Shown here in pieces: positions 16,802-25,322 of a stretch of 64,000 nucleotides of DNA. The position numbers were made by a program, and so were the translations under genes. Where the stretch lies: positions 1 to 64,000 of the forward strand of contig JAEPQK010000002.1 in assembly GCA_017640615.1 (NCBI GenBank), in the 5' to 3' direction. The notes under the pieces were generated by a model. The model saw only the letters and a list, made by a program, of their open reading frames with translations. It was not told the origin of the DNA and made no database searches. How positions within the stretch are numbered: position 1 is the stretch's first letter; each line of letters starts with the position of its first letter. This DNA is from Rhizobiaceae bacterium (lineage in GTDB: Bacteria > Pseudomonadota > Alphaproteobacteria > Rhizobiales > Rhizobiaceae).

Positions 16802-18058
16802 ATGAAAACCAGAACTTTCGCACTTGCTCTGCTGGGCACAACGGTACTGGCCGGTAATCAGGCCCTCGCGCAGGACGTCACGCTCACAATCGAAAGCTGG
16901 CGCAATGACGACCTTGCGATCTGGCAGGAAACGATCATTCCGGCGTTCGAAGCAGCAAATCCGGGCATCAAGGTTCAGTTTACGCCGTCCGCTCCGGCCG
17001 AATACAATGCAGTGCTGAACTCCAAGCTCGATGCAGGCTCGGCCGGCGATCTCATCACCTGCCGTCCATTCGATGCTTCTCTGGCGCTTTACGACGACGG
17101 TCATCTGGCGGACCTCACCGACCTCGGTGCGATGGCTAATTTCTCCGATGTGGCGAAGTCTGCCTGGCAGACCGACGACGGCTCGGCCACGTTCTGCGTG
17201 CCGATGGCCTCGGTGATCCACGGCTTCATCTACAACAAGGATGCGTTCGCCGAACTCGGCCTCGAGGTTCCGGGCACGGTCGACGAGTTTTTCGCCGCGC
17301 TCGACAAGATCAAGGAAGACGGCACCTACATCCCCATGGCGATGGGCACCAACGACCAGTGGGAAGCCGCCACCATGGGCTACAACAATATCGGCCCGAA
17401 CTACTGGGCCGGTGAGAAAGGCCGTCTGGCGCTCATCAATGGCGAGGAAAAGCTGACCGACGAACAGTGGGTCGCCCCCTATCGTCAGCTCGCCAAATGG
17501 GGCGAATATCTGGGTGATGGCTTCGAGGCGCAGTCCTACCCCGACAGCCAGAACATGTTCACGCTTGGCCGCGCCGCGATCTACCCGGCCGGTTCGTGGG
17601 AAATCTCGGGCTTCAACACCCAGGCAGATTTCGAGATGGGCGCGTTCGCACCGCCGGTGCAGAACGCAGGCGACACCTGCTACATCTCCGATCACACCGA
17701 CATCGCGATCGGCCTGAATGCTGCAAGCCCGAACGCGGATGCCGCGCGCACCTTCCTTGAGTGGGTCGGTTCGCCTGAATTCGCTTCGCTCTATGCCAAC
17801 GCGCTGCCGGGCTTCTTCTCGCTGAATTCGTCGCCGGTTGCCATGGAAGACCCGCTGGCGCAGGAATTCGTCTCCTGGCGTGACAAGTGCGAATCCACCA
17901 TTCGCTCGACCTACCAGATCCTGTCGCGTGGTACGCCGAACCTGGAGAACGAGACCTGGAACGCGTCCGCCAACGTCATCCGTGGCGCGGAAACGCCGGA
18001 AGATGCCGGCAAGCGTCTGCAGGAAGGTCTGGCTTCCTGGTACGAGCCGCAGCAGTAA
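16802..18058 (+). CDS. ABC sugar transporter, periplasmic substrate-binding protein
   Basis: The 418-residue family-1 extracellular binding protein begins with a clear signal peptide (MKTRTFALALLGTTVLAG, cleavage near QALAQ). The mature part has the usual layout: LTIESWRNDD at the start, FTPSAPAEYNAVLNSKLDAG, then AIYPAGSWEI in the second lobe. AAAGGGAGAAAG precedes the ATG. It is the soluble receptor for the two permeases and ATPase that follow. Operon context with murQ and the nagA set suggests an amino sugar or muropeptide sugar ligand (MurNAc, GlcNAc or a disaccharide); the sequence alone does not fix it. Confidence 0.9.
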   Translation: MKTRTFALALLGTTVLAGNQALAQDVTLTIESWRNDDLAIWQETIIPAFEAANPGIKVQFTPSAPAEYNAVLNSKLDAGSAGDLITCRPFDASLALYDDGHLADLTDLGAMANFSDVAKSAWQTDDGSATFCVPMASVIHGFIYNKDAFAELGLEVPGTVDEFFAALDKIKEDGTYIPMAMGTNDQWEAATMGYNNIGPNYWAGEKGRLALINGEEKLTDEQWVAPYRQLAKWGEYLGDGFEAQSYPDSQNMFTLGRAAIYPAGSWEISGFNTQADFEMGAFAPPVQNAGDTCYISDHTDIAIGLNAASPNADAARTFLEWVGSPEFASLYANALPGFFSLNSSPVAMEDPLAQEFVSWRDKCESTIRSTYQILSRGTPNLENETWNASANVIRGAETPEDAGKRLQEGLASWYEPQQ

Positions 18059-18070
18059 GTTTTTGAACAT

Positions 18071-18101
18071 GAGGGGCGGGCTGCTCCGCGGCCCGCCTCT
18101 C
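18071..18101 (+). other. Intercistronic hairpin after the binding-protein gene
   Basis: An 11-bp stem with one mismatch (GAGGGGCGGGC / GCCCGCCTCTC) and a 9-base loop lies 12 bases after the binding-protein stop. No T-run follows. Hairpins at this place commonly protect the upstream mRNA and keep the receptor more abundant than the permeases. Confidence 0.6.
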
Positions 18102-18129
18102 GACCAAAATGGGAGTGGGGCGCCCGATC

Positions 18130-19056
18130 ATGAACGGTGAAACGCATAAGCGTCCGACACGCTGGCATATCGCCGTTTTTCTGGCGCCGGCTGTGCTCGT
18201 CTACACGGCGATCATGATCCTGCCGCTGTTCGGCACGCTCCAACTCGCGCTGTTCAAGGAAATCGACAAAGAACTCGTTTTTGTCGGCATCGACAATTTC
18301 AAGACGCTGTTTGGCGATCCACGCTGGTCGGAAAGCTTCTGGAATGCGCTGCGCAACAACACCTGGTTTTTCGTCGTCCACATGCTGGTGCAGAATCCGA
18401 TTGGCATTCTGCTGGCCGCATTGCTGAGCAGTCCCAAGCTGCGCATGGCGGCCTACTACCGCACCGCGATTTTCATCCCGACGATCCTGTCCTTTGTCAT
18501 CGTCGGCTTTGCATGGAAGCTGATCCTCAGCCCGCTTTGGGGCGTGGCGCCAACGCTGCTCGACGCGGTGGGCCTGAAGAGCCTGTTCGCGCCCTATCTA
18601 GGCAAAGAGGAATACGCTCTCACCACGCTGAGCCTGATCTCGGTGTGGCAGTTCGTCGGCATACCAATGATGCTGATCTATGCCGCGCTGCTATCGATCC
18701 CCGACGAGATACTTGAGGCCGCCGAGTGCGACGGCATTACCGGCATGGCGCAGTTCTGGCGCATCAAGCTGCCGCTCATCCTGCCGTCGATCGGTATCAT
18801 TTCAGTGCTCACCTTCGTCGGCAATTTCAACGCCTTTGACCTGATCTACACAGCGCAAGGTGCGCTTGCGGGGCCGAATTTTTCGACCGATGTGCTGGGC
18901 ACATTCCTCTACCGCACGTTCTTCGGCTTCCAGCTCCAGCTGGGCGACCCCAACATGGGTTCTGCGATCGCGACCGCGATGTTCGTGATCATCCTGTGCG
19001 GTGTTTGCATCTACCTGTTCGGCATTCAGACGCGGCTCCGCCGCTACCAGTTCTAG
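18130..19056 (+). CDS. ABC sugar transporter permease (MalF/UgpA type)
   Basis: The 308-residue inner membrane protein has about six helices (FLAPAVLVYTAIMILPLFG first) and the ABC permease coupling loop around EAAECDGITGMAQFWRIKLP. This is the EAA motif with its conserved Gly (consensus EAAxxDGAxxxQxFxxIxLP). ATG 18130 is chosen; GGAG lies 14 bases upstream, and an in-frame ATG at 18109 has no ribosome site, so the start is uncertain by seven codons. It pairs with the MalG-type permease that follows. Confidence 0.9.
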   Translation: MNGETHKRPTRWHIAVFLAPAVLVYTAIMILPLFGTLQLALFKEIDKELVFVGIDNFKTLFGDPRWSESFWNALRNNTWFFVVHMLVQNPIGILLAALLSSPKLRMAAYYRTAIFIPTILSFVIVGFAWKLILSPLWGVAPTLLDAVGLKSLFAPYLGKEEYALTTLSLISVWQFVGIPMMLIYAALLSIPDEILEAAECDGITGMAQFWRIKLPLILPSIGIISVLTFVGNFNAFDLIYTAQGALAGPNFSTDVLGTFLYRTFFGFQLQLGDPNMGSAIATAMFVIILCGVCIYLFGIQTRLRRYQF

Positions 19057-19066
19057 GTTGAATGCG

Positions 19067-19906
19067 ATGAGCCAGGCACGCCACTCCATCACCCGTTCGG
19101 TAGCCGCGCATGCGATACTGATCACCTACACCTTGATCGCGCTCTTCCCGGTCTTTGTGATCGTCATCAACTCGTTCAAGGCGCGCAAGGCGATCTTCCG
19201 CTCGCCGCTGGAACTGCCGAACGCCGAAACCTTCAGCCTCATCGGCTATGAGACCGCGCTCAAACAGGGCGACTTTCTGCTCTATTTTCAGAACAGCCTG
19301 ATCGTCACTGTCGTCTCACTGGCGCTGGTGCTTCTTTTCGGTGCGATGGCCGCGTTTGCGCTGGCCGAATACCGCTTCCGTGGCAACTTGCTGATGGGGC
19401 TCTACCTGGCGCTCGGCATCATGATCCCGATCCGGCTGGGCACAGTCGCAATCCTGCAATTGATGGTGGCGACCGGGCTGGTCAACACGCTGACGGCGCT
19501 CATTCTGGTTTACACCGCACAGGGTCTGCCGCTCGCCATCTTCATTCTGTCCGAATTCATGCGCGGTATTTCCGACGATCTGAAAAACGCAGGCCGCATC
19601 GACGGGCTAAGTGAATACCGCATCTTCGCGCGGCTTGTGTTGCCGCTGGTTCGGCCCGCAATGGCGACGGTCGCCGTTTTCACCATGATCCCGATCTGGA
19701 ACGATTTGTGGTTCCCGCTCATTCTGGCGCCTGCCGAACACACCAAGACCATCACGCTGGGTTCGCAGGTCTTCATTGGCCAGTTCGTCACCAACTGGAA
19801 CGCGGTGCTGGCCGCATTGTCGCTGGCGATCCTGCCGGTGCTGGTTCTCTACCTCATATTCTCGCGCCAGCTCATTCGCGGCATTACGGCAGGAGCAGTC
19901 AAATGA
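19067..19906 (+). CDS. ABC sugar transporter permease (MalG/UgpE type)
   Basis: The 279-residue membrane protein has six predicted helices and the permease loop NAGRIDGLSEYRIFARLVLP, the MalG-side version of the EAA motif. It begins ten bases after the previous stop and ends in an ATGA overlap with the Gfo/Idh gene, so it is co-translated with it. It forms the translocation pore with the MalF-type partner. Confidence 0.9.
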   Translation: MSQARHSITRSVAAHAILITYTLIALFPVFVIVINSFKARKAIFRSPLELPNAETFSLIGYETALKQGDFLLYFQNSLIVTVVSLALVLLFGAMAAFALAEYRFRGNLLMGLYLALGIMIPIRLGTVAILQLMVATGLVNTLTALILVYTAQGLPLAIFILSEFMRGISDDLKNAGRIDGLSEYRIFARLVLPLVRPAMATVAVFTMIPIWNDLWFPLILAPAEHTKTITLGSQVFIGQFVTNWNAVLAALSLAILPVLVLYLIFSRQLIRGITAGAVK

Positions 19907-20940
19907 GTTCGTCAGCCAAGCTGAAAGTCATCGTTGCCGGCCTCGGCAATATGGGCCGCAGCCACGCGCTTGGACATCACAAGCATGACGGCGCCGAAAT
20001 CGTCGGCCTGGTCAATCGCTCCAAAGTGGAACTGCCGGACGAATTGAAAGGCTATCCCTTCTACACCGATTTTGAGGAAGCGCTGCGCGAAACCAAGCCC
20101 GACATCGTCTTGGTGGCGACCTATTCCGAAACGCATGCCGACTATGCCTGTATGGCGTTCGAAGCCGGCGCGCATGTCTTCGTGGAAAAGCCGCTTGCGA
20201 CCACAGTCGCCGATGCGCAGCGCGTGGTCGATTGTGCCAAGTCCAATGGCCGTAAGCTGGTGATCGGCTACATCCTGCGCCACCACCCTTCATGGCAGCG
20301 ACTGGTGGCGGAAGCGCGGGGCCTCGGCGGGCCATATGTCTTCCGCATGAACCTCAACCAGCAATCCTCCGGTGACGGCTGGAAGAGCCACAAGGCGCTG
20401 ATGAAGACCACGCCGCCGATCGTCGATTGTGGTGTCCACTATGTCGATGTCATGTGTCAGATCACCGACGCCAAGCCGGTGCGTGTGCAGGGTATGGGCC
20501 TGCGGCTCTCGGACGAGATCGACGAGAACATGTACAATTACGGCCAGTTCCAGGTGATCTTCGAAGACGGGTCGGCCGGCTGGTACGAGGCGGGCTGGGG
20601 CCCCATGATGTCGGAAGTCGCTTATTTCGTGAAGGATGTCGTCTCGCCCAACGGCGCGGTTTCGATCCTCTCCGGCATGCACCCGGACTCCGACGACATT
20701 GACGGCCACACCAAGGTTGGCACGCTGCGCATTCACCGCACAAGCGGCGAAGACGAGGATGTCGACTTCCCTGGCGAACCCGGTCACCAGGAACTGTGCG
20801 ACGCCGAGCAGTCCTATCTCATCGACGCAATCCGCAACGATGTGGACCTGACCAAGCACATGGATGACGCAGTGTATTCGCTACAGGTCTGTCTCGCCGC
20901 GGACGAGAGCATCCGCTCTGGCAAGATCGTCGAACTCTAG
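19903..20940 (+). CDS. Gfo/Idh/MocA family NAD(P)-dependent oxidoreductase
   Basis: The 345-residue protein has a Rossmann fingerprint GLGNMGRSHA near the N-terminus, the family motif EKPLATT about 90 residues later, and the C-terminal beta-sheet domain of sugar oxidoreductases (CGVHYVDVM region). It lies inside the ABC operon between the second permease and the ATPase, coupled by ATGA to the permease. Family members oxidise or reduce a hydroxyl of sugars, inositols or sugar acids, or remove glycosidic bonds through a keto step. In this locus it probably modifies the imported sugar before or beside the kinase/MurQ route; the reaction is unknown. Confidence 0.85.
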   Translation: MSSSAKLKVIVAGLGNMGRSHALGHHKHDGAEIVGLVNRSKVELPDELKGYPFYTDFEEALRETKPDIVLVATYSETHADYACMAFEAGAHVFVEKPLATTVADAQRVVDCAKSNGRKLVIGYILRHHPSWQRLVAEARGLGGPYVFRMNLNQQSSGDGWKSHKALMKTTPPIVDCGVHYVDVMCQITDAKPVRVQGMGLRLSDEIDENMYNYGQFQVIFEDGSAGWYEAGWGPMMSEVAYFVKDVVSPNGAVSILSGMHPDSDDIDGHTKVGTLRIHRTSGEDEDVDFPGEPGHQELCDAEQSYLIDAIRNDVDLTKHMDDAVYSLQVCLAADESIRSGKIVEL

Positions 20941-20957
20941 CTTCAAGGTTGAGATAA

Positions 20958-21959
20958 GTGGGAACCTTAAGCCTCAAAAACGTGCGCAAGTCGTTCGGCA
21001 ATGTCGACGTCATCAAGGGCGTTGATCTTGATGTCGAGGATGGCGAATTCATTATCTTCGTAGGCCCATCAGGCTGCGGAAAATCGACCTTGCTGCGCAT
21101 GATCGCGGGGCTTGAAGACACGTCCTCCGGCACGGTTGAGATCGATGGGGCCGTGGTAAATGCCAAGCCGCCGAACGAGCGCGGCATCGCAATGGTGTTC
21201 CAGACCTACGCGCTCTATCCGCATCTCACGGTGCGTGGAAATATGAGCCTCGGCCTCAAGCAGGCCGGGCGTCCGAAATCTGTCATCGATGAGCGCGTCG
21301 CAGTCGCGGCGCGGATGCTTTCGCTTGAGGAATATCTTGAGCGCCGCCCGGCCGAGCTTTCAGGCGGTCAGCGCCAGCGCGTTGCGATCGGCCGCGCGGT
21401 TGTGCGTCAGCCAAAGCTCTTCCTGTTCGACGAACCGCTCTCCAATCTGGATGCTGCGCTGCGGGTCAACACGCGGCTGGAAATTGCGGCGCTGCATCGC
21501 CAGCTGGGCTCAACCATGGTCTACGTCACGCATGATCAGGTCGAAGCCATGACGCTTGCCGACCGCATCGTCGTGCTGAACGCCGGCGTGATCGAGCAGG
21601 TCGGCTCGCCGATGGAGCTTTACAACAACCCGGCCAACAAATTCGTCGCCGGCTTCATCGGTTCGCCGCAAATGAATTTCGTCGATGCCGGTCTGGTGGG
21701 TATCGAGGATGCCGCGTCTGCAGGCATGCGCCCAGAGCACATCACGCTCGCCTCGTCAGGCGGCAGGCTCAGTGGCGAGATTTCGCACATCGAGCATCTC
21801 GGCGGGGAAACCAATATCTATCTGCAATGCGGTGAGGCCGGGCTGGTTGGCGTGCGTATGTTCGGCGAGCATGCGTTCGACATCGGCTCTAGGCACGACC
21901 TTGTCATCGACGATGCCCGCATTTTCCGCTTCGACACGGCAGGACAACGCGTCCACTAG
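20958..21959 (+). CDS. ABC sugar transporter ATP-binding protein (MalK/UgpC type)
   Basis: The 333-residue ATPase has Walker [10 protein letters not shown], signature LSGGQRQR, Walker [13 protein letters not shown], the THDQVEA switch and a C-terminal TOBE region (MRPEHITL). GTG start at 20958, 17 bases after the oxidoreductase stop, with a weak AAGG/GAGA ribosome site. It is somewhat shorter than typical MalK (about 370), mostly in the C-terminal regulatory part. It powers the importer encoded just upstream. Confidence 0.93.
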   Translation: MGTLSLKNVRKSFGNVDVIKGVDLDVEDGEFIIFVGPSGCGKSTLLRMIAGLEDTSSGTVEIDGAVVNAKPPNERGIAMVFQTYALYPHLTVRGNMSLGLKQAGRPKSVIDERVAVAARMLSLEEYLERRPAELSGGQRQRVAIGRAVVRQPKLFLFDEPLSNLDAALRVNTRLEIAALHRQLGSTMVYVTHDQVEAMTLADRIVVLNAGVIEQVGSPMELYNNPANKFVAGFIGSPQMNFVDAGLVGIEDAASAGMRPEHITLASSGGRLSGEISHIEHLGGETNIYLQCGEAGLVGVRMFGEHAFDIGSRHDLVIDDARIFRFDTAGQRVH

Positions 21960-22322
21960 CTTCACAGGGAATGGCCTGTTTGCGACATGGGTGTGCGATG
22001 AGCGACGCGCCCCAAAAGGCAGTATTCTTGGGGGTTTTCCCCAGCCAATCAGGATTTTTTCGGCCGGAACCGTGAAATTTCCGGCGATTTCACATAGAAG
22101 GTCGGAAAAGGAACGCGAAATCGTCGCGATCAGGCCACGTCGCCTGTTGCACTTGCGTCACCGTCACGCGCGATGCGGCAAAGCCGGCTAGCAGGCCGGG
22201 TAGCCGGGTGCGTGAACGATCACGAAGGGGAGTTGTCGTTCGCCCCGCACCAAAATCCCCGATCCCAGCATGCCCGCCAGGAGGCGCGCAACTGCGTGGG
22301 ATCGACCAAAGGAGGGTACAAT
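21960..22322. other. Non-coding leader region upstream of BCCT gene
   Basis: This 363-base gap separates the ABC ATPase from the BCCT transporter. It contains a small GGGG-loop-CCCC hairpin (22031-22042) followed by a T-rich stretch, and a 7-bp stem GCCGGAA / TTCCGGC (22063-22085). I find no convincing reading frame, tRNA or known riboswitch. The first hairpin may end the ABC operon. The rest could hold the BCCT promoter and an osmotic control element, but no clear -35/-10 pair was recognised. Confidence 0.5.
22063..22085 (+). other. Hairpin in BCCT leader
   Basis: GCCGGAA, 9-base loop, TTCCGGC: a perfect 7-bp inverted repeat in the middle of the long leader. It may be RNA structure or a protein-binding palindrome; no T-run follows. 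Confidence 0.4.
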
Positions 22323-23912
22323 ATGGCTCAAACCGACCTCGACACCGAGGCCCCTGATCACGGACTTGAACCGGGGCAGGACAATGTCAAAGTCCTCGGA
22401 CTTGATGTTCACAACCCGGTCTTCTTTTTCTCCGCTGTTGTCATTGTCGCCTTTGTCATCGTCACGCTGATCTTCCGCGAGAGCGCTGGCGAGGTTCTGG
22501 GCGGGCTGAGGAGCTGGCTGACCTCGACATTCGACTGGCTCTTCATGCTGGCCGGCAATCTCTTCGTTCTCTTTTGTGTCGTCATCGTGCTGTCGCCGCT
22601 GGGCAAGGTTCGGCTGGGCGGGGCCGACGCAAAACCCGAATTTTCCTATTCCGGCTGGTTCGCAATGCTGTTTGCCGCCGGCATGGGCATCGGCCTCATG
22701 TTCTTTGGTGTGCTGGAACCGATGTACCACTTCAACAATCCGCCGCTCGGTGTTGCGCCGCCTGTGGTCGATGGCGCGGTTAACGCCGAGGCCGTGGCTG
22801 CCGCGCGCGAAGTCGGAATGTCGGCGACGATCTTCCACTGGGGCCTGCACCCATGGGCGATCTACGCCGTGGTGGCGTTGTCGCTCTCGCTTGCCGCTTA
22901 CAATAACAAGCTGCCGCTTTCGATCCGGTCGGCATTCTATCCGATCTTCGGCGAGAGCATTCGCGGCTGGGTAGGCCATGTCATCGATACGATGGCGGTC
23001 TTTGCGACGCTCTTCGGTCTGGCGACTTCGCTCGGCTTCGGCGCCTCGCAGGCATTGGCCGGCCTGAATGAGCTTTACGGCGTGCCGAACACCGACACGA
23101 TGAAGGTGCTGCTCATTCTGGGCATCACCGCAGTCGCGCTGGTGTCGGTGGTCGCAGGTCTGGAAGCAGGCGTGAAGCGGCTTTCCGAAATCAACATGGT
23201 GCTGGCGCTCGTGCTGCTGGTGTTCGTGATCGCGCTTGGGCCGACTGTTGCCATCGTCACCGGCTTCTTCTCCAACAGCTGGGATTACATCACGCGTCTG
23301 CCGCAGCTTTCGAACTGGATCGGGCGCGAAGACACCGGCTTCCTGCATGGGTGGACGACGTTCTACTGGGCCTGGTGGATTTCCTGGTCGCCCTTTGTCG
23401 GCATGTTCATTGCCCGCGTGTCTTACGGGCGCACAGTGCGCGAATTCATCACTTGCGTGCTGATCATCCCGACGCTGGTCTCCATTCTGTGGATGACCAC
23501 CTTTGGCGGCACGGCGCTCGACCAGTTCCTGGCCGACGGCTACACCGGCGTACAGCAGACGGTGGTGGACTATGTGCCGGAGCTGTCGCTCTTCCGTATG
23601 CTGGCGGAGCTTCCGCTCGCCAGCATCACCTCGCTGGTTGGCATCATTCTGGTGATCGTGTTCTTCGTCACCTCGTCGGACTCCGGCTCGCTCGTGATCG
23701 ACACGATCACGGCCGGCGGCAAGGTCGATGCACCGGTCGCACAGCGTGTCTTCTGGGCGATCTTCGAGGGGCTGGTTGCCATCGTGCTTCTGTTGGGTGG
23801 CGGCCTCGCCGCATTGCAGGCGGGCGCGATCGCGACAGGATTCCCCTTCGCGCTCCTGATGCTCTTGATGATGTACGCAACGTTCAAGGCGTTGCGGTCT
23901 CAAGAGCGCTAG
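22323..23912 (+). CDS. BCCT-family betaine/carnitine/choline transporter
   Basis: The 529-residue protein has the twelve-helix BCCT layout. Marks are MFAAGMGIGLMFFGVLEP in the third helix region, FHWGLHPWAIYAVVAL, and the family signature WWISWSPFVGMFIARVSYGRT. The ATG at 22323 follows AAAGGAGGGT; upstream in-frame starts run into the leader and are rejected. BCCT carriers import compatible solutes such as glycine betaine or choline using Na+ or H+. The C-terminal tail is short, so stretch sensing like that of BetP is not evident. A strong terminator follows directly. Confidence 0.93.
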   Translation: MAQTDLDTEAPDHGLEPGQDNVKVLGLDVHNPVFFFSAVVIVAFVIVTLIFRESAGEVLGGLRSWLTSTFDWLFMLAGNLFVLFCVVIVLSPLGKVRLGGADAKPEFSYSGWFAMLFAAGMGIGLMFFGVLEPMYHFNNPPLGVAPPVVDGAVNAEAVAAAREVGMSATIFHWGLHPWAIYAVVALSLSLAAYNNKLPLSIRSAFYPIFGESIRGWVGHVIDTMAVFATLFGLATSLGFGASQALAGLNELYGVPNTDTMKVLLILGITAVALVSVVAGLEAGVKRLSEINMVLALVLLVFVIALGPTVAIVTGFFSNSWDYITRLPQLSNWIGREDTGFLHGWTTFYWAWWISWSPFVGMFIARVSYGRTVREFITCVLIIPTLVSILWMTTFGGTALDQFLADGYTGVQQTVVDYVPELSLFRMLAELPLASITSLVGIILVIVFFVTSSDSGSLVIDTITAGGKVDAPVAQRVFWAIFEGLVAIVLLLGGGLAALQAGAIATGFPFALLMLLMMYATFKALRSQER

Positions 23913-23934
23913 CCGCCCGAACGGAAAGCACTAC

Positions 23935-23963
23935 AAATGCCCCGCTTCGGCGGGGCATTTTTT
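23935..23963 (+). terminator. Rho-independent terminator after BCCT gene
   Basis: A 7-bp stem GCCCCGC / GCGGGGC with a TTCG tetraloop (23939-23956), extended by AAAT/ATTT pairs, is followed at once by a run of six T (23958-23963). It is the clearest intrinsic terminator in the window. Confidence 0.93.
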
Positions 23964-24036
23964 GTTTTCTGGCAGATACTCATAGACCAATTGGCAGCTT
24001 GCAGGTGCCGGCCCGCTCTGCTCGATCATCCTCTTG

Positions 24037-25200
24037 ATGAACGCTGATTCCGGATCGCCACTGAAAATCGCCATTGCCGGCATGATCGGCATGGCTGCGG
24101 TCATGGGCATAGGCCGTTTCGTCTTTACGCCCATCCTGCCGGGCATGATGAATGGCTTGTCGCTCTCGGCCGCCGATGGCGGGCTGATCGCCGGCGCCAA
24201 CTATCTGGGCTATCTGGCGGGTGCATTGCTGGCGTCGGGCGGCTGGGGCGCCGGGCGCGAACGAGCTGTGGTTCTGATTGGCATGTTCGCCAGCACAGCG
24301 CTTGTGGCAGCCATGGCTTACACGACCGAGATGGCCGCCTTTCTGGCGATCCGCTTTGCCGCGGGCGTCGCAAGCGCGCTCGTGATGATTTTCCTGTCGT
24401 CGATCGTGTTTGACCGGCTAGCGCGCTCCGGACGCGACGGGCTGACCGCGCTGCATTTCGGCGGCGTAGGTCTGGGCATCGCCGTTTCATCATTGCTCGT
24501 CGCGGCATTGCTGAATGCTGGTGCTGACTGGCGGCAGGGCTGGATATGGTCTGGTGCCGCATCGCTGGTCGCCGCATTGGCGCTGGTTATTTTGGTTGAG
24601 AAAACGAGATCGACTGGCCAGCAAAGAATCGTCGAGCCGAAACTGCGTCTCGATCCTCAACTCGTGCGGATTGTGCTGTCCTACGGTCTGTTCGGCTTCG
24701 GTTATGTGGTCACGGCAACCTTTCTGGTCGCGATCGTGCGCCTGGGCGAGGGCGACCGTTTATTCGAGGCTTGGGTTTGGCTTGCAACTGGCCTCGCCGG
24801 CATCCCGTCGGTCTGGCTTTGGAACACTGTCGCTGGCCGAATCGGTCTCTTCAAAGCCTATGCTGTCGGCTGCGGCGTCGAACTCGTCGGCGTGGTCGGT
24901 TCCGTCTCGCTCGGCGGCTATGTCGGCCCGCTTATTGGCGGTGTGCTGCTTGGTGCCACCTTTATTGGCGTCACCGCGCTCGGCCTTCAGGCGAGCCGGC
25001 GTTTGGCGGCACACGCGCCGCGCCGCATCATCGCGCTGATGACGGCTTCATTCGGCCTTGGACAGATCATCGGCCCCGTCATGGCCGGCTACCTCGCCGA
25101 CTGGACGGGGAGCTTCGTTTTGCCGTCAATGGTTGCAGCAGCCGCACTCGGCATCTCCGGCGCTTTGGTGGTCAACATTGCCGTGCCGCGCAGGGCCTGA
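24037..25200 (+). CDS. MFS permease of the YbfB/YjiJ group
   Basis: The 387-residue protein has twelve hydrophobic segments. The first half opens with GMAAVMGIGRFVFTPILPGM, the characteristic start of the YbfB/YjiJ branch of the major facilitator superfamily; GANYLGYLAGALLAS follows. The start is ATG 24037 (a TTG immediately before it is also in frame); no convincing ribosome site is seen. Function in this group is not established; export of small molecules is likely. It stands alone, with the BCCT terminator before it. Confidence 0.82.
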   Translation: MNADSGSPLKIAIAGMIGMAAVMGIGRFVFTPILPGMMNGLSLSAADGGLIAGANYLGYLAGALLASGGWGAGRERAVVLIGMFASTALVAAMAYTTEMAAFLAIRFAAGVASALVMIFLSSIVFDRLARSGRDGLTALHFGGVGLGIAVSSLLVAALLNAGADWRQGWIWSGAASLVAALALVILVEKTRSTGQQRIVEPKLRLDPQLVRIVLSYGLFGFGYVVTATFLVAIVRLGEGDRLFEAWVWLATGLAGIPSVWLWNTVAGRIGLFKAYAVGCGVELVGVVGSVSLGGYVGPLIGGVLLGATFIGVTALGLQASRRLAAHAPRRIIALMTASFGLGQIIGPVMAGYLADWTGSFVLPSMVAAAALGISGALVVNIAVPRRA

Positions 25201-25322
25201 GGACGCCGCGCACGACTATTTTATTTTCTTTGACCGGGTTTTATGAATGAAGGGCTCGCAAACGGCCTAATTACCGTGCAGGCCATCAGCCGGTTTCATT
25301 CCGCAAACCCGAAAGCGCTGCC

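Noticed and set aside
16703..18070. Open frame of about 455 codons on the minus strand opposite the sugar-binding protein
   Set aside because: Shadow of the binding-protein gene; Arg/His/Gly-rich, no domain.
22188..23903. Open frame of about 570 codons on the minus strand opposite the BCCT gene
   Set aside because: Translation is rich in His, Arg, Asp and Gln without hydrophobic pattern, typical of a shadow of a membrane protein.
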